Of a DNA stretch of 64,000 nt, positions 1 through 12,244 are shown in pieces. Each line of letters starts with the position of its first letter. Position 1 is the stretch's first letter. The stretch spans positions 94,147,001 to 94,211,000 of the forward strand of contig NC_072800.1 in NCBI RefSeq assembly GCF_028583425.1, written 5' to 3'. The notes below the pieces were generated by a model that saw nothing but the letters and a program-made list of their open reading frames with translations, was not told where the DNA came from and did no database searches. Origin of the DNA: Eublepharis macularius (taxonomy: Eukaryota; Chordata; Lepidosauria; Squamata; Eublepharidae). Position numbers and translations under genes: made by a program.

Positions 1-72
1 GTAGCACCTTTAAGACTAATCAACGTTATTGTAGCATAAGCTTTTGAGAACCACAGTTCTCTTCCTCAGATG
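1..72 (-). repeat. Penelope-derived arm fragment at window edge
   Basis: The sequence from GTAGCACCTTTAAGACTAA through the hammerhead-like block is the minus-strand form of the repeat seen complete at 38592 and 42338. It is cut by the window start. A related tail (CTACTACAGACTAACACGG) occurs near 830-850. Confidence 0.6.
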
Positions 73-864
73 CAACATAGTATGTTACTGGACGTTTTGC
101 TATTTTGCTACTGGACTCTTTACTATTTTGTTGTACTCAAATTATGTGTGTCTGGTTATCTTAGCCAATTAAAAGAAATGAATACACAGAGAATGAAGTT
201 TAGTGAAGGACGTAGTAAAGAAAAACCAGATATATTTGCAAATATAGGACTCACAGCTACTAGGTGAGCTCCGAGTGTGCCACAACAACAAAGGATTACG
301 TGCTATTTTAAAGGCACATTACATCACATTGGAGAAACGAGAGTCACACTCAACGCAAAGCATCTGACCTCTTTCACATCTTTGGATTGGCTATTGTCTA
401 TTTCTCAGACTTAGTCTTGCAACAGCATCTGCAGTTCTATCCCTGTTCATACCTTCTTACCGATTTCCCCTTATATGGTCATTTCACTTTTCCTTCAGAC
501 TCCATAGCCCATCAGTTATGCTGCACGTATCCTCTTCCAGGGGGAGGAAGACCCTCACTCTTGTTTTATCTGTTTCTGCAGATGTGTCTAAGGAATATCT
601 ATGTCTCCTATGTTTCCTAAGCAGTAGGAGGAGAATGGAGGCCAAGAGTTCTTCTTTCTGGCCTGCAACCTCAAGTTTTTAGGCTTCCCATACAAAGAGA
701 GAAAGGCCAAGGCTGAACAGTGACTTTAAAACATGCACAAAGAACACATTTCATGTCTCTTTTTTATACTTGTGTGATTACATTGTGATCTAAAAGTTAC
801 TACTAAAATTTGCTAATCCCACATTTTGCTACTACAGACTAACACGGCTAACTCCTCCGGATCT
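73..864. other. No gene seen
   Basis: No exon or RNA gene recognised; only a Penelope-type tail fragment near 830. Confidence 0.4.
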
Positions 865-1072
865 ATGCTCTTCTAGACAGATTTGTCCCCATTTAGAGCA
901 GTTAACAAAGACAGTGTTGTTATCCCCACAATAAAGCTGGGGGGCTGGGGCTGGGGCTGAGTGGCTGACCCAAGGCTCCTCGCTGAGCTCATGGCAAGAG
1001 AGGGATTCGAACCAACAGAGTGCAGACTTGCAGCCCAACCATTAAACCTCTATGCTGCTGAGGTCCCTCCCC
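865..1072 (-). repeat. tRNA-derived SINE
   Basis: A reversed B box (GGATTCGAACC near 1010) and a reversed A-box head (CCATTAAACCTCTATGCTGCT) mark a minus-strand tRNA SINE of the family seen at 32262 and 47868. A fragment of the GTTGCCA-ended element follows (1046-1127). Confidence 0.7.
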
Positions 1073-1127
1073 TCCTCAACTTTCACCCCAAACCTTTGGG
1101 AATCTCCCAACCCAGAGTTGGCAAGCC

Positions 1128-2484
1128 TAGCTTAGATCTAGGTCTAGCTGCACCTGGTTTTTCTTACCTGTTTTAGCATAGCTAAGAGAAGGCAAGATGT
1201 CAGTTGCAACAGGACTTCTTCACTTTGCACATTATTCTGCTTTCAGTTTAGCTTTAAACTCTGTTCAGGAATAAAGCGCTTCCCTTCTCATTGCAGCTGC
1301 TGGACTCGCTTTTTTCTTCACCTTTGGGGACAGCTTTGTTGCCATGATGCTGTATCACTGGGGCTGTCCGGCTCACAACTGACAGAGAGGTGCCTATGGG
1401 AGAAGGCATCCCTCCGGGTCCCTTCATCCTGCCCATTCAGAGCTATAAAAGCTAACACCAGGATTGTGGTTCATACCTAGAAATGGACTGGGAGACAGTG
1501 GAGATCTTGGGGCATCTCAGAGATGGGATTGACCCCCCTCTGGCCTGGAGCATCTGCAGCCCTTTCAACGGTAGCTTGTGCACAAGGCGTGATTACAGGA
1601 ACGTAGCCTGGGAAGCATGGCCATGACTTCATGGATATGAGTTGGAGCACTGGCCTGCCACACCCAGGACTGTCTGCGTTAGCACCACCTTTCAGAGGCC
1701 TCAGGCAAAAGAGGCTCTCTTCAGCACTTCCTGCCTGAAATCTTTTTAAGTGGAGCTGCCAGAGATTCTAACAAAGCAAGGCAGTTTTAGGATTCTTGTC
1801 ATCTAACGCCAACAACGTTGTTGACCAAGCATGTAGCCCCTAGCCTACAGGCCTTCTCTGTGCTCTCTCCCCAAAATTATACTGACCATAAAAGTTACTT
1901 ATGAAACAGCAAATGAAATTCAAAAATAGTAAGGGAGTCAATCTGCCTTCATGATGGCGGCAGCCTACTGCCAAAACTGTACGGTTGGCAGCCCTACTGG
2001 TGATCCTAGCTAATATCTGCCCATATTGCAGGTTCTCCCTTTACTGGAGTAGGCCCATAACCAGAAATGTTATGAATGCACCTGGGCGTGACTACACTGG
2101 GTCGAGGGTGGGGGTTGGAGTCCCCCTCATCCCACACCCTGAGACTCACTGGGTGGGGCCTGATGACGTCATGAGGCAGAATAGAGTGATGCCGCTGGGA
2201 ACAGCCATATTAATTGCAGAACTTTAATGCACCACTAAGTATTGCGCCACGTATCTTTGTGTGTGATCCAGCCTTCCTCCAGTTTCTCATCCCTATTCCT
2301 TCCCAGTCTGTTCAAGAACTGCTTGTATGTTTCCTCTTGTATACCCACAATTAGAAGGGCTACAGACTTTTTAAAAAATACAGCTGGGAATTTGACATAA
2401 TTCTACTCCCCCCCCCCCCGCATATGCCTGCTCCAGCTACGATCCTGGATAGGGTTCAAGTTTTCTTTGCACACAAATGCAAAT
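1128..2484. other. No gene seen
   Basis: No coding exon, RNA gene or clearly bounded repeat recognised. Short G/C homopolymer runs occur near 2408-2420. Confidence 0.4.
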
Positions 2485-2492
2485 ACAATGAG

Positions 2493-2754
2493 CAGGGCTT
2501 TTTTTTTCTGGGGAAAGAGGTGGTGGAACTCAGTGGGTTGCCCTCGGAGAAAATGGTCACATGGCCGGTGGCCCCGCCCCCTGATCTCCAGACAGAGGGG
2601 AGTTGAGATTGCCCTCCGCACTGCTGAGCGGCGCGGAGGGCAATCTCAACTCCCCTCTGTCTGGAGATCAGGGGGCGGGGCCACCAGCCATGTGACCATT
2701 TTCAAGAGGTGCCAGAACTCCGTTCCACCGCGTTCCAGCTGAAAAAAAGCCCTG
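2493..2754. mobile_element. Foldback hAT-type non-autonomous element
   Basis: The ends are inverted (CAGGGCTTTTTTT.. and ..AAAAAAAGCCCTG) and the interior folds back, with the hairpin centre near 2625. ACAATGAG flanks both sides exactly (2485-2492, 2755-2762), an 8-bp duplication typical of hAT transposons. A second copy lies at 25135-25346. Confidence 0.88.
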
Positions 2755-2762
2755 ACAATGAG

Positions 2763-4640
2763 GGAGACTAAGGAAATGTTGCTGTTAGCAGAAAATCAAC
2801 AATCCAGTAAACCTTTCCTGGCAAGGGAGAAGACAATTCCTTCAATGTTGTTTCAATTGCACAGAGATGATATCACAGTTTTCTAAATGTAGTAGTAACA
2901 ATGGTGCTGCCTGCACGAAGCAAACAACTCCATCTTCCTATGACCATCTCTTTAGAGTATGTGATAAATCTTTAGGGTGGGGTAGGTCATAAAATAAGTC
3001 AGGAGGGAAAACTTAGTATTGTTATGAAAGAGAAGATAGACATTTGTTGATAAGAAAGCATTTCTGCTGCTTGCAACACTCCTTTCTCTGGCAGCTTCAC
3101 AATTACCTTAGACACATTGGAAGCATCTTTTAAAAGAATTTGAGAATTAAAACTTCTAACGTTGTTTACAAGGATTTACAAACCCTGTGCCACAAATCCT
3201 TGATTATGTATAGGGCGCCAGGTGCTTGAGTGATGCTGCTTTTAGGTGGTCTTGGAGGAGATAGATTGGCTAGACCCATTTCAAAATTTGGACTGAAAGG
3301 GCCTCAGTCTCTCTGACTGAAGAGCTTTGGGTTGGGAGGTAGGGCTCCCGTGCTTTGATGGTTCTGCTCTTACTTGACCAGCTGGGTGCCATCACACATG
3401 CAAGGGAACAGGTTCAGGAGCAGAGACTGGGTCAGGTGCCACTACTTCTCCCCCCGCCCCAATGTCTTGCATTGTGTTCCAGAGCCTGAGCTCCTTGTAG
3501 GTCACCTCACCTGGGCAACAGCAGAAAGAGGATGTCCTGCGCTCTGCGGGCAGGCCTAACCAAGTTTCCCTTGGAGCTCAGGCCTAAGGCTTGGCCAGTG
3601 AGACTCAAGACTGTAGACTGGAGGCATGAAGAACAAAGCCTGCCCCTAGTGAACTGGAAGATCCAGTAAGGCAGCCTTCCCAGAGCTGGGAGGGAACTGG
3701 GCTCAGCTGCACTGGCAGCAGCTGCTGGAGTTCCTAAGGCTGCATTGTGCATGGGTCAGGATCCTACAGGGAAGTGCTGCTTTCAGCACTCTGCTCTGGA
3801 TCTAGAGGAAGGTTGTGTGCAGCCAGCCTGGTGCTTCACTTCCTTGGTGCCACCTCAGCCTGGGCTTTCTATCACTGCTAGGCTTCCCAGGTGCCCACCG
3901 GTGGAGGGCAAACTCCCAGCGGTTTGCCCTATTGCCCGCCAATCACTGGTGATCAGTGGGAAGATGCAAGCTGCCTGGCGATTTCTCTCCACTGGCAGGC
4001 AACCCAGGCAAGCTTGTGCCAGAGCGCGATGATGTCACTTCCTGAAGTGACATCATTGCACTTCACACAGGAGTGCTCCCACGCTTCTATAAGAATCGGC
4101 CCCATGTGAAGCACACGCACATTCCTGCACAAAGCACAATGACGTCACTTCCGAAAGATCCTTGTGCAGTTGAGTAGCGGCTCCCCCTCCCACCAGGGTA
4201 TGCAAACCTGCAATCCTTATCACTGCCCTTCTTGTGGGGTGGGAGATGGTCCCGGAGGCTGCAGGCCCGGGTTTGAGTCCTGCCTAGCAGAGGCCTAGCA
4301 GCTACCGCATGGGCTGAGTGGCATGGTTTCCCTCGCAGGCTCACAGGCTCGGTGCAGGCTCGCAGGCACGGTGGCCCTTGGTGCTGCTGGTTCATCCTCA
4401 GCAGAGGCCTCTGTGGTGCTGGGCCCTCCTCAGCCACTGCCTGGCCTCCTCGGGTTGCTCCCCTCAGGACTGTGAGTTGGAGTCACTGAGATGCCCAAAG
4501 GGGTCATGACAGGAAGGGAAGAGGGACCCTCACTATGAGACGCACAAATAAAAGCAGGAGTCAAGTAGGAAAAAGAGCAGGAGATTTACGCTCCCCCCCC
4601 TCAGCCAGGCAAGACCACCCCACCCACTCTCCTGGCACCT
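2763..4640. other. No gene seen; short palindrome
   Basis: No exon recognised. Around 4026-4060 a palindrome (GATGATGTCACTTCCTGAAG and its complement) suggests a repeat remnant; similar text recurs near 4138. Confidence 0.4.
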
Positions 4641-5389
4641 CCTCAGTGGCGAACCTATATTTTGGGGGCCCTGAAGCTCGAACTGTTATGGGGGCTCATT
4701 CTCAATCAGCAACAATAGGGCAACATCCAACAAGGTCCAAAAGGCTTTGCTGCCCTTGCAAGGACCTCAAGGCCCAAATGGCAGAGGACGGGGTGGTGAG
4801 GTGGAGCCCTTGAAAATGGGGCCTACAGTGAGCCCCTTCCCACCAGCAACGAGGCCTGGGTAACCGCTGTTATCTTCAACGGGGTTGTTCCATGGCAGAA
4901 CACCACCATTTTTTAAAAGATTAACCACTACATCTCAGATTTTGATTAAAATTGCTGTACTGGGTTATCTCACATGTCAAAGTCACTTGCGCGAATAAAA
5001 ATTTCCTAGACTATGCTTTATATCGTTCAAGTTATGGGGGATGAAAATTAGGTAAATGTTATATACATTATGATTCTGTCACTAAAAGCCTTACTTTAAT
5101 AACAAACACTTTAAAAACTCCATCAATTTTGTTGAAAAATTCACTCATTAAAAAAAAAGTTGCTTCGGGGCCGCTCCGGGATTAGGGCTCTGAAACTTCA
5201 GCTTCGTTAGTTTCATGGGAGATCTGCCCCCTGCACCCGCCACCTCTAAAGGACTTTCTCGCCGATGGCACAGGAAACGTGATCAGTGGTGTCTTCTGTG
5301 ATGTGCCAAGAAGACTGCAAAACGTTTGGCTTTTTTTGTAAAAACAGTGAGAATACCAACCAAGTGGCCCTTTTGAACGTGGCATCATC
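4641..5389. other. Unassigned repeat-like stretch
   Basis: Begins CAGTGGCGAACCTATA, which resembles a hAT terminus, but no matching right end was found. No gene seen. Confidence 0.3.
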
Positions 5390-5395
5390 TGAAAG

Positions 5396-5810
5396 TGTGG
5401 GTTAGCTGGAGTTGGCACACCACCCAGTTTGCCTTGGCAACTCTTTACATTCCTAATTTCTGGTCAGTTGGCACACCACAACAGGAATCAGGGAGTAGTT
5501 ATAATATGTTTTATCTCGTTCTCTCATCATTCTCAGAGCAGAATATTCCCATACACTCTTAAGTAATATTCTTACATGTCTTTTAAGGTCCACTGTGTTC
5601 CTCTCGCTACGCTTCATAGATAAGACAAAGGCGGATCACAGCATACTTGCCCATCTGCCTGTGACTGGTTTAGAATGTGTAACGGTTGCTATAGACATAT
5701 ATGGGCATTGCTCTTTTCCGGGTTCCTGAAAAGCTTTCTCAATAAAACTCTCACCTCCATCTTGGAGGGACAGACTTTGCATCCAGATCCTGTCTCGTGT
5801 CGTTACTACA
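5396..5810 (+). repeat. 5' LTR of the class II-like ERV
   Basis: It starts TGTGGGTTAG and ends TTACTACA, with AATAAA near 5738. It matches the 3' LTR over its length. Confidence 0.92.
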
Positions 5811-5812
5811 TC

Positions 5813-5834
5813 TGGCGCCCGAGCAGCCAGGGAC
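5813..5834 (+). other. ERV primer-binding site, lysine tRNA type
   Basis: TGGCGCCCGAGCAGCCAGGG begins two bases past the LTR end. It resembles the TGGCGCCCGAACAGGGAC site of lysine-tRNA-primed retroviruses. A gtaagc near 5911 may be the usual leader splice donor. Confidence 0.75.
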
Positions 5835-5916
5835 CCTCCCCCATCTACCAGTGCCTGGAACAGGCCCCTCATCGACTGCACTCCGTCATTTCTGCGACCT
5901 CTTATCACTGGTAAGC

Positions 5917-7554
5917 ATGGGAAGTTCGTTATCGCTGCCTCAGCAAAGGCATGTGAAAGAATTGTGTTTTTTAGTCAAGAAGTCTGGAGGATCTAGCACA
6001 TTTGCAGAGATTGCATGTCTGTTGCGCCACCTAGCCATTCATTGTCCGGCTTATCTGGAGGCTGGATCTTTGAAGCTCAAAGATTGGAAAAGGGTGGGCA
6101 GATTTTTATATACAGAACCTAGGGCACCTGTTCAATTGCTGCACACTTGGCACCAATGTCACCATGCAGTGGAGCACTTTGGTCTGCTTTCATCTATGCC
6201 TCCAAGATCTCTTCTTACTTTTCCTCCTCAATATCCTCCTTGCCATATCCTGCCTCCTTCGGCATCTGCTCCTTCAGCACCTGCTGCCGAGGTTCCTAAA
6301 CCTGAAACGCCAATCAGGGAATCCCCGGAGAAACCACCTCAGATTCAGCCAACAAACACCCTGTTAAATTCCTCTTCTCCAAAGGCTTCGGAATGTAAGC
6401 TAGTCCCTCCTTCAGCTCAATTATGTAAGGACTGTTCACCAAAGTATGCTGAGGTGCAGTTGCTTCCTCCAGCACCGCTCAGCTCTTCCTTCCCTCCACA
6501 ACCTTCTGCACCCCCCAGTAAAGATTTCAATCCTCTACCTTCTGCTGGAAGAATCTCAGCAGGTCTTGTGAGGGAGGTACTGGAACAAGATCGCCTCCAG
6601 GCTGCTCTAGCCGAGGCTCCCACTGAAAGCATTCCAGAATCGACGGAAATGCTGTCAGTGAGCTCAGTGCATTTCACGGGGAATGTGGATGCTGCAGAAT
6701 TAACTGAAATGGCTAAATCTGAGGATGTGGCAGAATTAACTGAGATGCTTGCTATCTGCCCAGTTCATTTAACAGATCAAGCTGATGATCAAATCCATCA
6801 GACTGTGGAATACAAGTCTCTCTCTTATACTGTTCTTACTGAGTTGAGAAAAACCACAGAGCCCTATCCAGATTTTATCAAGTGTCAAGTTAATAACACT
6901 GACTCTCAAGAAAAGCTGCTCCTTAACTTGGCTAAAGAGAATGCTGCTTCTGAGTACCGAAGGGTTATTGCAGGTCTGGGAAAAAACCCAGACTTGGCAG
7001 ACATGGTTAGAGCATGCCAAGAGATAGAAAATTCCTCTCATCAAGACTTTTTGCTTGCTGCCACTCTCCCTCAGGGAGAATGCCAGGATCCTGTGGGTGG
7101 AAGTGTAAAACCAAAACCTACCAGCCCGACTGGAAATGGAAAAGCCCCCACACTTGTAGCTTTACAACGGCTTCTGGGTACTCTAAATTGGGTCAATCCC
7201 TCTTTTTGCTCTTCCTACCAGTCTCCTAAGCCTCCTGTTCTCTTCACTGACCACTGCAAAAAACATTCAAGTGATGTTATTCAAGTCTTACAATCAGTTA
7301 ATGGCATTCTGGCTCAGCAGTGTGTCAATCAGATTCCTTCCATGAATTCAGGATTTTCCTTGTGCATTCTTCCTACCACTCAGACTCCTACAGGTGTTTT
7401 GGCAATTTCTCAAGAGTCTCTCCAACCTTATGGCCTCATTGTAGCTCCTGAAACGGTGCAAATTGTGGAGACTTATACCTCTCTGATAGTTCCTTGTTCA
7501 AAGTTCCTGTCTCCGCTCACCCTCGTTGCTTTGCAGCTTTGCAGCAGCTCCTAG
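5917..7554 (+). pseudogene. ERV gag-like region with a pol remnant, fossil
   Basis: The reading begins MGSSLSLPQQ, with the glycine expected for myristoylation of a retroviral matrix protein, followed by a proline-rich stretch. Further on, LAKENAASEYRRVIAGLG and then DLADMVRACQ resemble the end of a betaretroviral capsid. From about 7140 the text (LQRLLGTLNWVNP, LCILPTTQTPTGV) resembles the reverse transcriptase thumb instead. The region is a broken remnant of gag and pol. Confidence 0.7.
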
Positions 7555-7822
7555 GCAACCTCAATTGGGTGCAACTTTATTTTTCTTTACCTACCAGTCT
7601 GTTAAGTCCATTGTTTTCCTGGCTTACTACCACGAAACATCCCAGCAATCTTATCACTGCTCCCCTGCCAACCCAGGCAGCTTTACAACAAGTAAACGAG
7701 ATTTTAGCTCAGCAGTGTGTTAACAGAATCCCTGCGGGGCTTGATAGCCTTCGCCTTTTCATCCTCCCCACACTCCCTCTGGAGTTCTGGGAATACTATG
7801 GGAATGTCTTTCTTGCAAAATG
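7500..7822 (+). pseudogene. Second RT-thumb-like ERV remnant
   Basis: ALQQLLGNLNWVQ, ILAQQCVNRIPAG and LRLFILPTLPLE resemble the preceding RT-thumb stretch and the thumb of class II retroviral polymerases, so this stretch looks duplicated. Broken fossil. Confidence 0.6.
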
Positions 7823-9950
7823 ATTGTATCTCTCTCTCATGGCTCACAAAAATGTTCATGCCACGGCTGATCTCTGTGCTATGGCACGACAGCGTGCTAT
7901 TGAGCACACTGGTTATGTTTTGCTGTTCATAGCTCTGCCTTTTCCTAAAAATGATTTCAATCACCTCCTGTGTAATTCTGTGCAAGTTTCAGATTGCTCT
8001 TGCAAACTTTGTGGAATCTCCTCAGCAGCTGCACGCTGCAGCTACAGTTTTTTCTAATAGTAGCCACTCCAGAGGAGTTATGTTTTTCAGAACGAAGGTT
8101 GCTGAATTACTAAATATTCTCTTCAAGCTCATCTCTAACTCACACTATGTTTATAAACTAATCAGCTGTCTTCCTGGTGCTTATTTAGCACCCCCTATCA
8201 ATTCTAATCTTATAGCTCTGTTTCTACACTCCTTTCACTGTTATAAATGACATTCTATCTTAAAATCTTCTGCCTTGTAGGATCAACAGAAATCCTGGTA
8301 TCAAAGTACACAAAGCCTAAAAATTTTCTGAAAGCTCTCTGTCATCTGCCTCAAAAAAACTTCTTTGGTTTGATTGGTTATCTGTTCCTTAATTATTCAC
8401 ATTATTTCTAGTCTGTCTTTCTCACTGAAACTCCAGGTGAATTACAGCATAGGTCTGTAGATTCTCCTTAAAATCTTAAATCGCTAAAGCAGCTCCACTG
8501 CCCTCCTGTTTAGCACTTGTTTAGCAAGTGTTTACTTTCAGTCAAAAGAAATAAAAGTTCAACTGTTTGTGTTACTTATTTGCATGCAACCACTTAGTTT
8601 TCTAGTGAGGATTCCCACCATGGAAAGGGGAGTCTCTATTCTTTATGAAATAGAATTCTCTATTAGACCACTCCTCAGAGGGGGGAAAACTGCTTCTCAT
8701 GTTCTTTCCTATCTCCTGGGCTATAACACTGACAGCTACTCTAGCATATAACAAAACAAAATAAATGTTTATTTTTCAAAAAGCATATTGGTTTCATAAA
8801 AGTAGTTCTTAGTTCTTGAAGTTACTTCATCCAAACTCATTCACACAGATCTCTTATAAGGTTTTACACACAGCTATCCTCTCCGACTCTTATCCACAGA
8901 TAATATTTCTCTCATCACCACTTCAACATATTCAGGCAGCGCACAGCTAGCCTGCTTTCTTCTCACCCCCCTTCTCCCCCACACTCCCACAAACAAAGCT
9001 AAGTTAGTGAACATTCCTGAGGTGGGAGATGCTTGACTCTCAGCTTGCCAGCCGCTGTTTCCAGGCTGCTCTACAGCACTCTCTTGCAAAGTTTTTACGT
9101 TGCTTCTGATAATAACTAGAAACTCTTTAACAACTGTTTACAAAAACTTAGTCCCGTGAATGTGCAGTTTTTTTCTGTAAGAAATAAAATGCATTCTAAG
9201 CTGCCACAGTCCCAATTTAAGCTGCACATCAGGACAGCGGGAGCGCACATGTCCTGCCTGTCTTGGCTTTTTCCCTTCCCCACACTTTGGCTCCTTCCTA
9301 CTTCAGACATAGCTTCAGTGTCTAAGGAGTAGGAGCTGCTTGCTTAAGCGTGCCAATCGCTCTATTAAAACCCTCCTCGCTAAACAAATACAACAAGGGA
9401 GGAGGAGGGTACCAACGCTGGGAATAACTATGCAGCAAATTCATAAATGTTTGTTCACGTATAATCAGCTCAATTTTTCGCAGCCATAAGCTGCTGCCTC
9501 CCCAAATACCTCTGCCGTTAATAGACATTTCTGGCAGAAACCACAGTTACCTACTCCGCAGGCGAACTATCGGAGCCTGCCAGATAAGACCTGGCAGGGG
9601 CCGGTCCCCCTTTTACCATGGGGGAAAGGGTATGTTTCTGTTTTGTCATCCACAGGTCCTTTGTGGGTCCCTACCAGGTGTATCCAGCCAGCTCAGGGCA
9701 TCCAAGTGGCAACCAACCCAAAATGGAAAAAGTCAGCCCTGGAGCAAGTTCAGACTGCCAAATTCACTTCAGACTGCCAATTCACTTCTCATTCCTTGTG
9801 TGCTGTTTTCCTCATGTCGCAAGTTAATGTCTCACAACTTTTGCCTTGAGGAGTCTGCGGATTAATTGCTCCTCTGTTGAAAAGTGCTATGCTAGATTCC
9901 AGCTGTGACTCTACAGTGAATCTCCTAAGTGATGAGAGGCCTTGGCCCTT
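7823..9950 (+). other. ERV interior, no domain recognised
   Basis: This stretch lies between the pol remnants and the env-like region. No protein domain or nested repeat was recognised on either strand. Confidence 0.4.
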
Positions 9951-9979
9951 GCAGCCTATGTTGGTCTTCCAGTGCTCAC

Positions 9980-11330
9980 CATTGTGAACCATCGAACTCT
10001 TAGCAAAAATAGCTTGCAGCCTGACTAAGACAATGAATGCAACTTCTATTGTAATTGCTGTCCTGAATGCTGAGCTCATAGAGCTCAGACGTGCTGCTTT
10101 GGACAATCATGCTGTCATCTTTGCAGTTATTACTGCCAATTCTACACTCATTCTGTGTGTGCTTCTCTGTTTTCTACCAATGACTGTACACGCTGAAGCC
10201 CAGCCTCTACAGGACCGTCTTCAGTACAATTTGTGGGAACAGCTGGCTGCACAAATGAACAGTTCCAACCTTTTGCCTGCAGCAAACAAATGACATGAAC
10301 TTATTGCTAGCTTCTTATTCCTGTGTGTACCCCTCTTGCCTTGCTTTTGAATGACACGTCTTTAAGCATGTTTTTGAAACATAGTAACATGAAATATACT
10401 CAAATGTATGATTGGGGTCCAACTGTGCCCCGACTTCCATTGTTTGCAATGTCTCTTTACACTCCTTATGTAGCTTCCAATTCATCACAAAATCAAACTG
10501 TCTGTGCTCAAATAGTGAACTGCACCAAGCACAAATTCGAACCTCACAGTCTTTCTGTAGGACCAAATGTTACTAATTGTTCAAAAACAGAAAATGTTTC
10601 TTTTGCCTTTGCATATACCCAATTACCTTGGTTGGTTCTTTACCTGTGGCTCAAGAACTTTTAATTACATAACTGCTAATTTGTCTGACTCTCTCTGCTG
10701 CTTAAGTCATTTAGCTATTGCTTTACCTTCTAAAGCCATGCTTACTGCTTCTCGTGAATATCACTTAGTTACCCTTGATGCTACATGCTCTGAAGAAACC
10801 TCTCTCATTAATAAAGCTGAAGCTGTTGCTTTAGGGGCTTCTCTTATAGGGGTTCCAGCTCTTGCTGTACTTAATGCTAACAATTTAAGACACTTGGCTT
10901 GCAACTTAGCTAAAATTATTAATGCCACCTCTGTAGCTTTAGCAGCACTAAATTCTGAGCAACAAGAACTTCGCAGTGCTGTTTTAGACAACAGAGCTGC
11001 TATTAACTGTGAATCTGTAAGGAATATGGGTTGTTTTAATTTGTCTGATAATTCTAAAACTATAAGCAAGCAATTGCAACAACTTTCCCACTTACAATCT
11101 TCCATAAAAGATGTTTTACTCTCCTGGTGGAAAGCTCTATGGAGCTGTCTGCCAGGTGGCCTCTTAGGTACCATTGTACAATATGGTACATATGCTCTAA
11201 TAGCACTTATTGCAGGATGCTGTTGTATTCAATGTATTCAATGTACTTATTGCTTTAGTAATTCCAAAACCACATCCTGCTGCATATTTAGTTGCCACTT
11301 CATTGTCTAGCTTTCCAGCCTCTTGGCTTA
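9980..11330 (+). pseudogene. ERV env-like (transmembrane subunit) region, fossil
   Basis: Around 10820-11300 a reading contains an alanine-rich fusion-peptide-like segment, heptad-like text (SVALAALNSEQQELRSAV) and a hydrophobic segment before a cysteine-rich tail. A shorter related stretch (TSIVIAVLNAELIELRRA) occurs around 10030-10120, so part of this region appears duplicated. It is a broken fossil; which envelope class it descends from is not clear. Confidence 0.6.
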
Positions 11331-11427
11331 TATTCTCTGGTGATGAGGAGAAGATGACTGCTCTTGGAATGATGTAGAGAACGGCCCTTTGCTGCCCACT
11401 TAAATTAATAAATAAAAAAGAGTGAAC

Positions 11428-11835
11428 TGTAGGTTAGCTGGAGTTGGCACACCACCCAGTTTGCCTTGGCAACTCTTTACATTCCTAATTTCTGGTCAGT
11501 TGGCACACCACAACAGGAATCAGGGAGTAGTTATAATATGTTTTATCTTGTTCTCTCACCCTTCACAGAGCACAATATTCCCATACACTCTAAGTAATAT
11601 TCTTACATGTCTTAAGGTCCACTGTGTTCCTTTCGCTATGCTTCATAGATAAGACAAAGGCGGATCACAGCATACTTGCCCATCTGCCTGTGACTGGTTT
11701 AGAATGTGTAACGGTTGCTATAGACATATATTGGCATTGCTCTTTTCCGGGTTCCTGAAAAGCTTTCTCAATAAAACTCTCGCCTCCATCTTGGACAGAC
11801 TTTGCATCCAGATCCTGTCTCGTGTCATTACTACA
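11428..11835 (+). repeat. 3' LTR of the class II-like ERV
   Basis: It matches the 5' LTR and is preceded by a purine-rich run (AAAAAAGAGTGAAC) that could be the polypurine tract. It is followed by the TGAAAG duplication. Confidence 0.92.
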
Positions 11836-11988
11836 TGAAAGATCTAAAAACTCCTGCAAGATGACGGTACAAAGATGGGAGAATCGACCATTCAGCGCTG
11901 CGGCTTCCATGCAAAACGTGAGTCTGCGTGTCTCCCCCCTGCAACCTCTCACCACCAGGTATTGCAGGCCAAGGACTTGGGTTGCCAG

Positions 11989-12203
11989 CCTCCAGGTAGT
12001 GGCTGGAGATCTCCCAGAATTACAACTGGTCTCCAGGCCACAGAGATCAGTTCACCTGGAGAAAATGGCGACTTTAGGGGGTGGACTCTATGGAATTATG
12101 CCTGCCAGGGTCCTTTCCCTCCCCAAACCCCCACTTTCTCCAGGTTTCTCCAGCTTTCACCCCCCAGATCTCCAGGAATTTCTCAACTTGGAGCTGGCAA
12201 CCC
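11989..12203 (+). repeat. GTTGCCA-ended interspersed element
   Basis: About 215 bp with inverted ends GTTGCCA/TGGCAAC and the interior GGCTGGAGATCTCC, AGAAAATGG, CTTTCACCCCC. Related copies in this window: 27690-27905, 28602-28854, a split copy at 34610-35406 and 62164-62375 reversed. It behaves like a non-autonomous DNA transposon; I did not assign a superfamily. Confidence 0.7.
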
Positions 12204-12244
12204 TGCCAAGGACAGAAGCTGACAAGGGGCTCAGTACTAAGGAC

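Larger units (their letters stand above)
5390..11841 (+). mobile_element. Endogenous retrovirus fossil, class II (betaretrovirus-like)
   Basis: A provirus with two matching LTRs (5396-5810 and 11428-11835) flanked by the 6-bp duplication TGAAAG (5390-5395, 11836-11841). A lysine-tRNA-like primer site follows the 5' LTR. A Gag-like region, polymerase-like remnants and an Env-like transmembrane region follow in the usual order. The element is broken: most of pol is absent and the rest carries many breaks. By eye the LTRs differ at about 3 percent of positions, suggesting insertion several to perhaps 15 million years ago at an assumed reptile neutral rate. The 6-bp duplication, lysine primer and MGSS.. 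matrix start fit class II. Confidence 0.9.
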
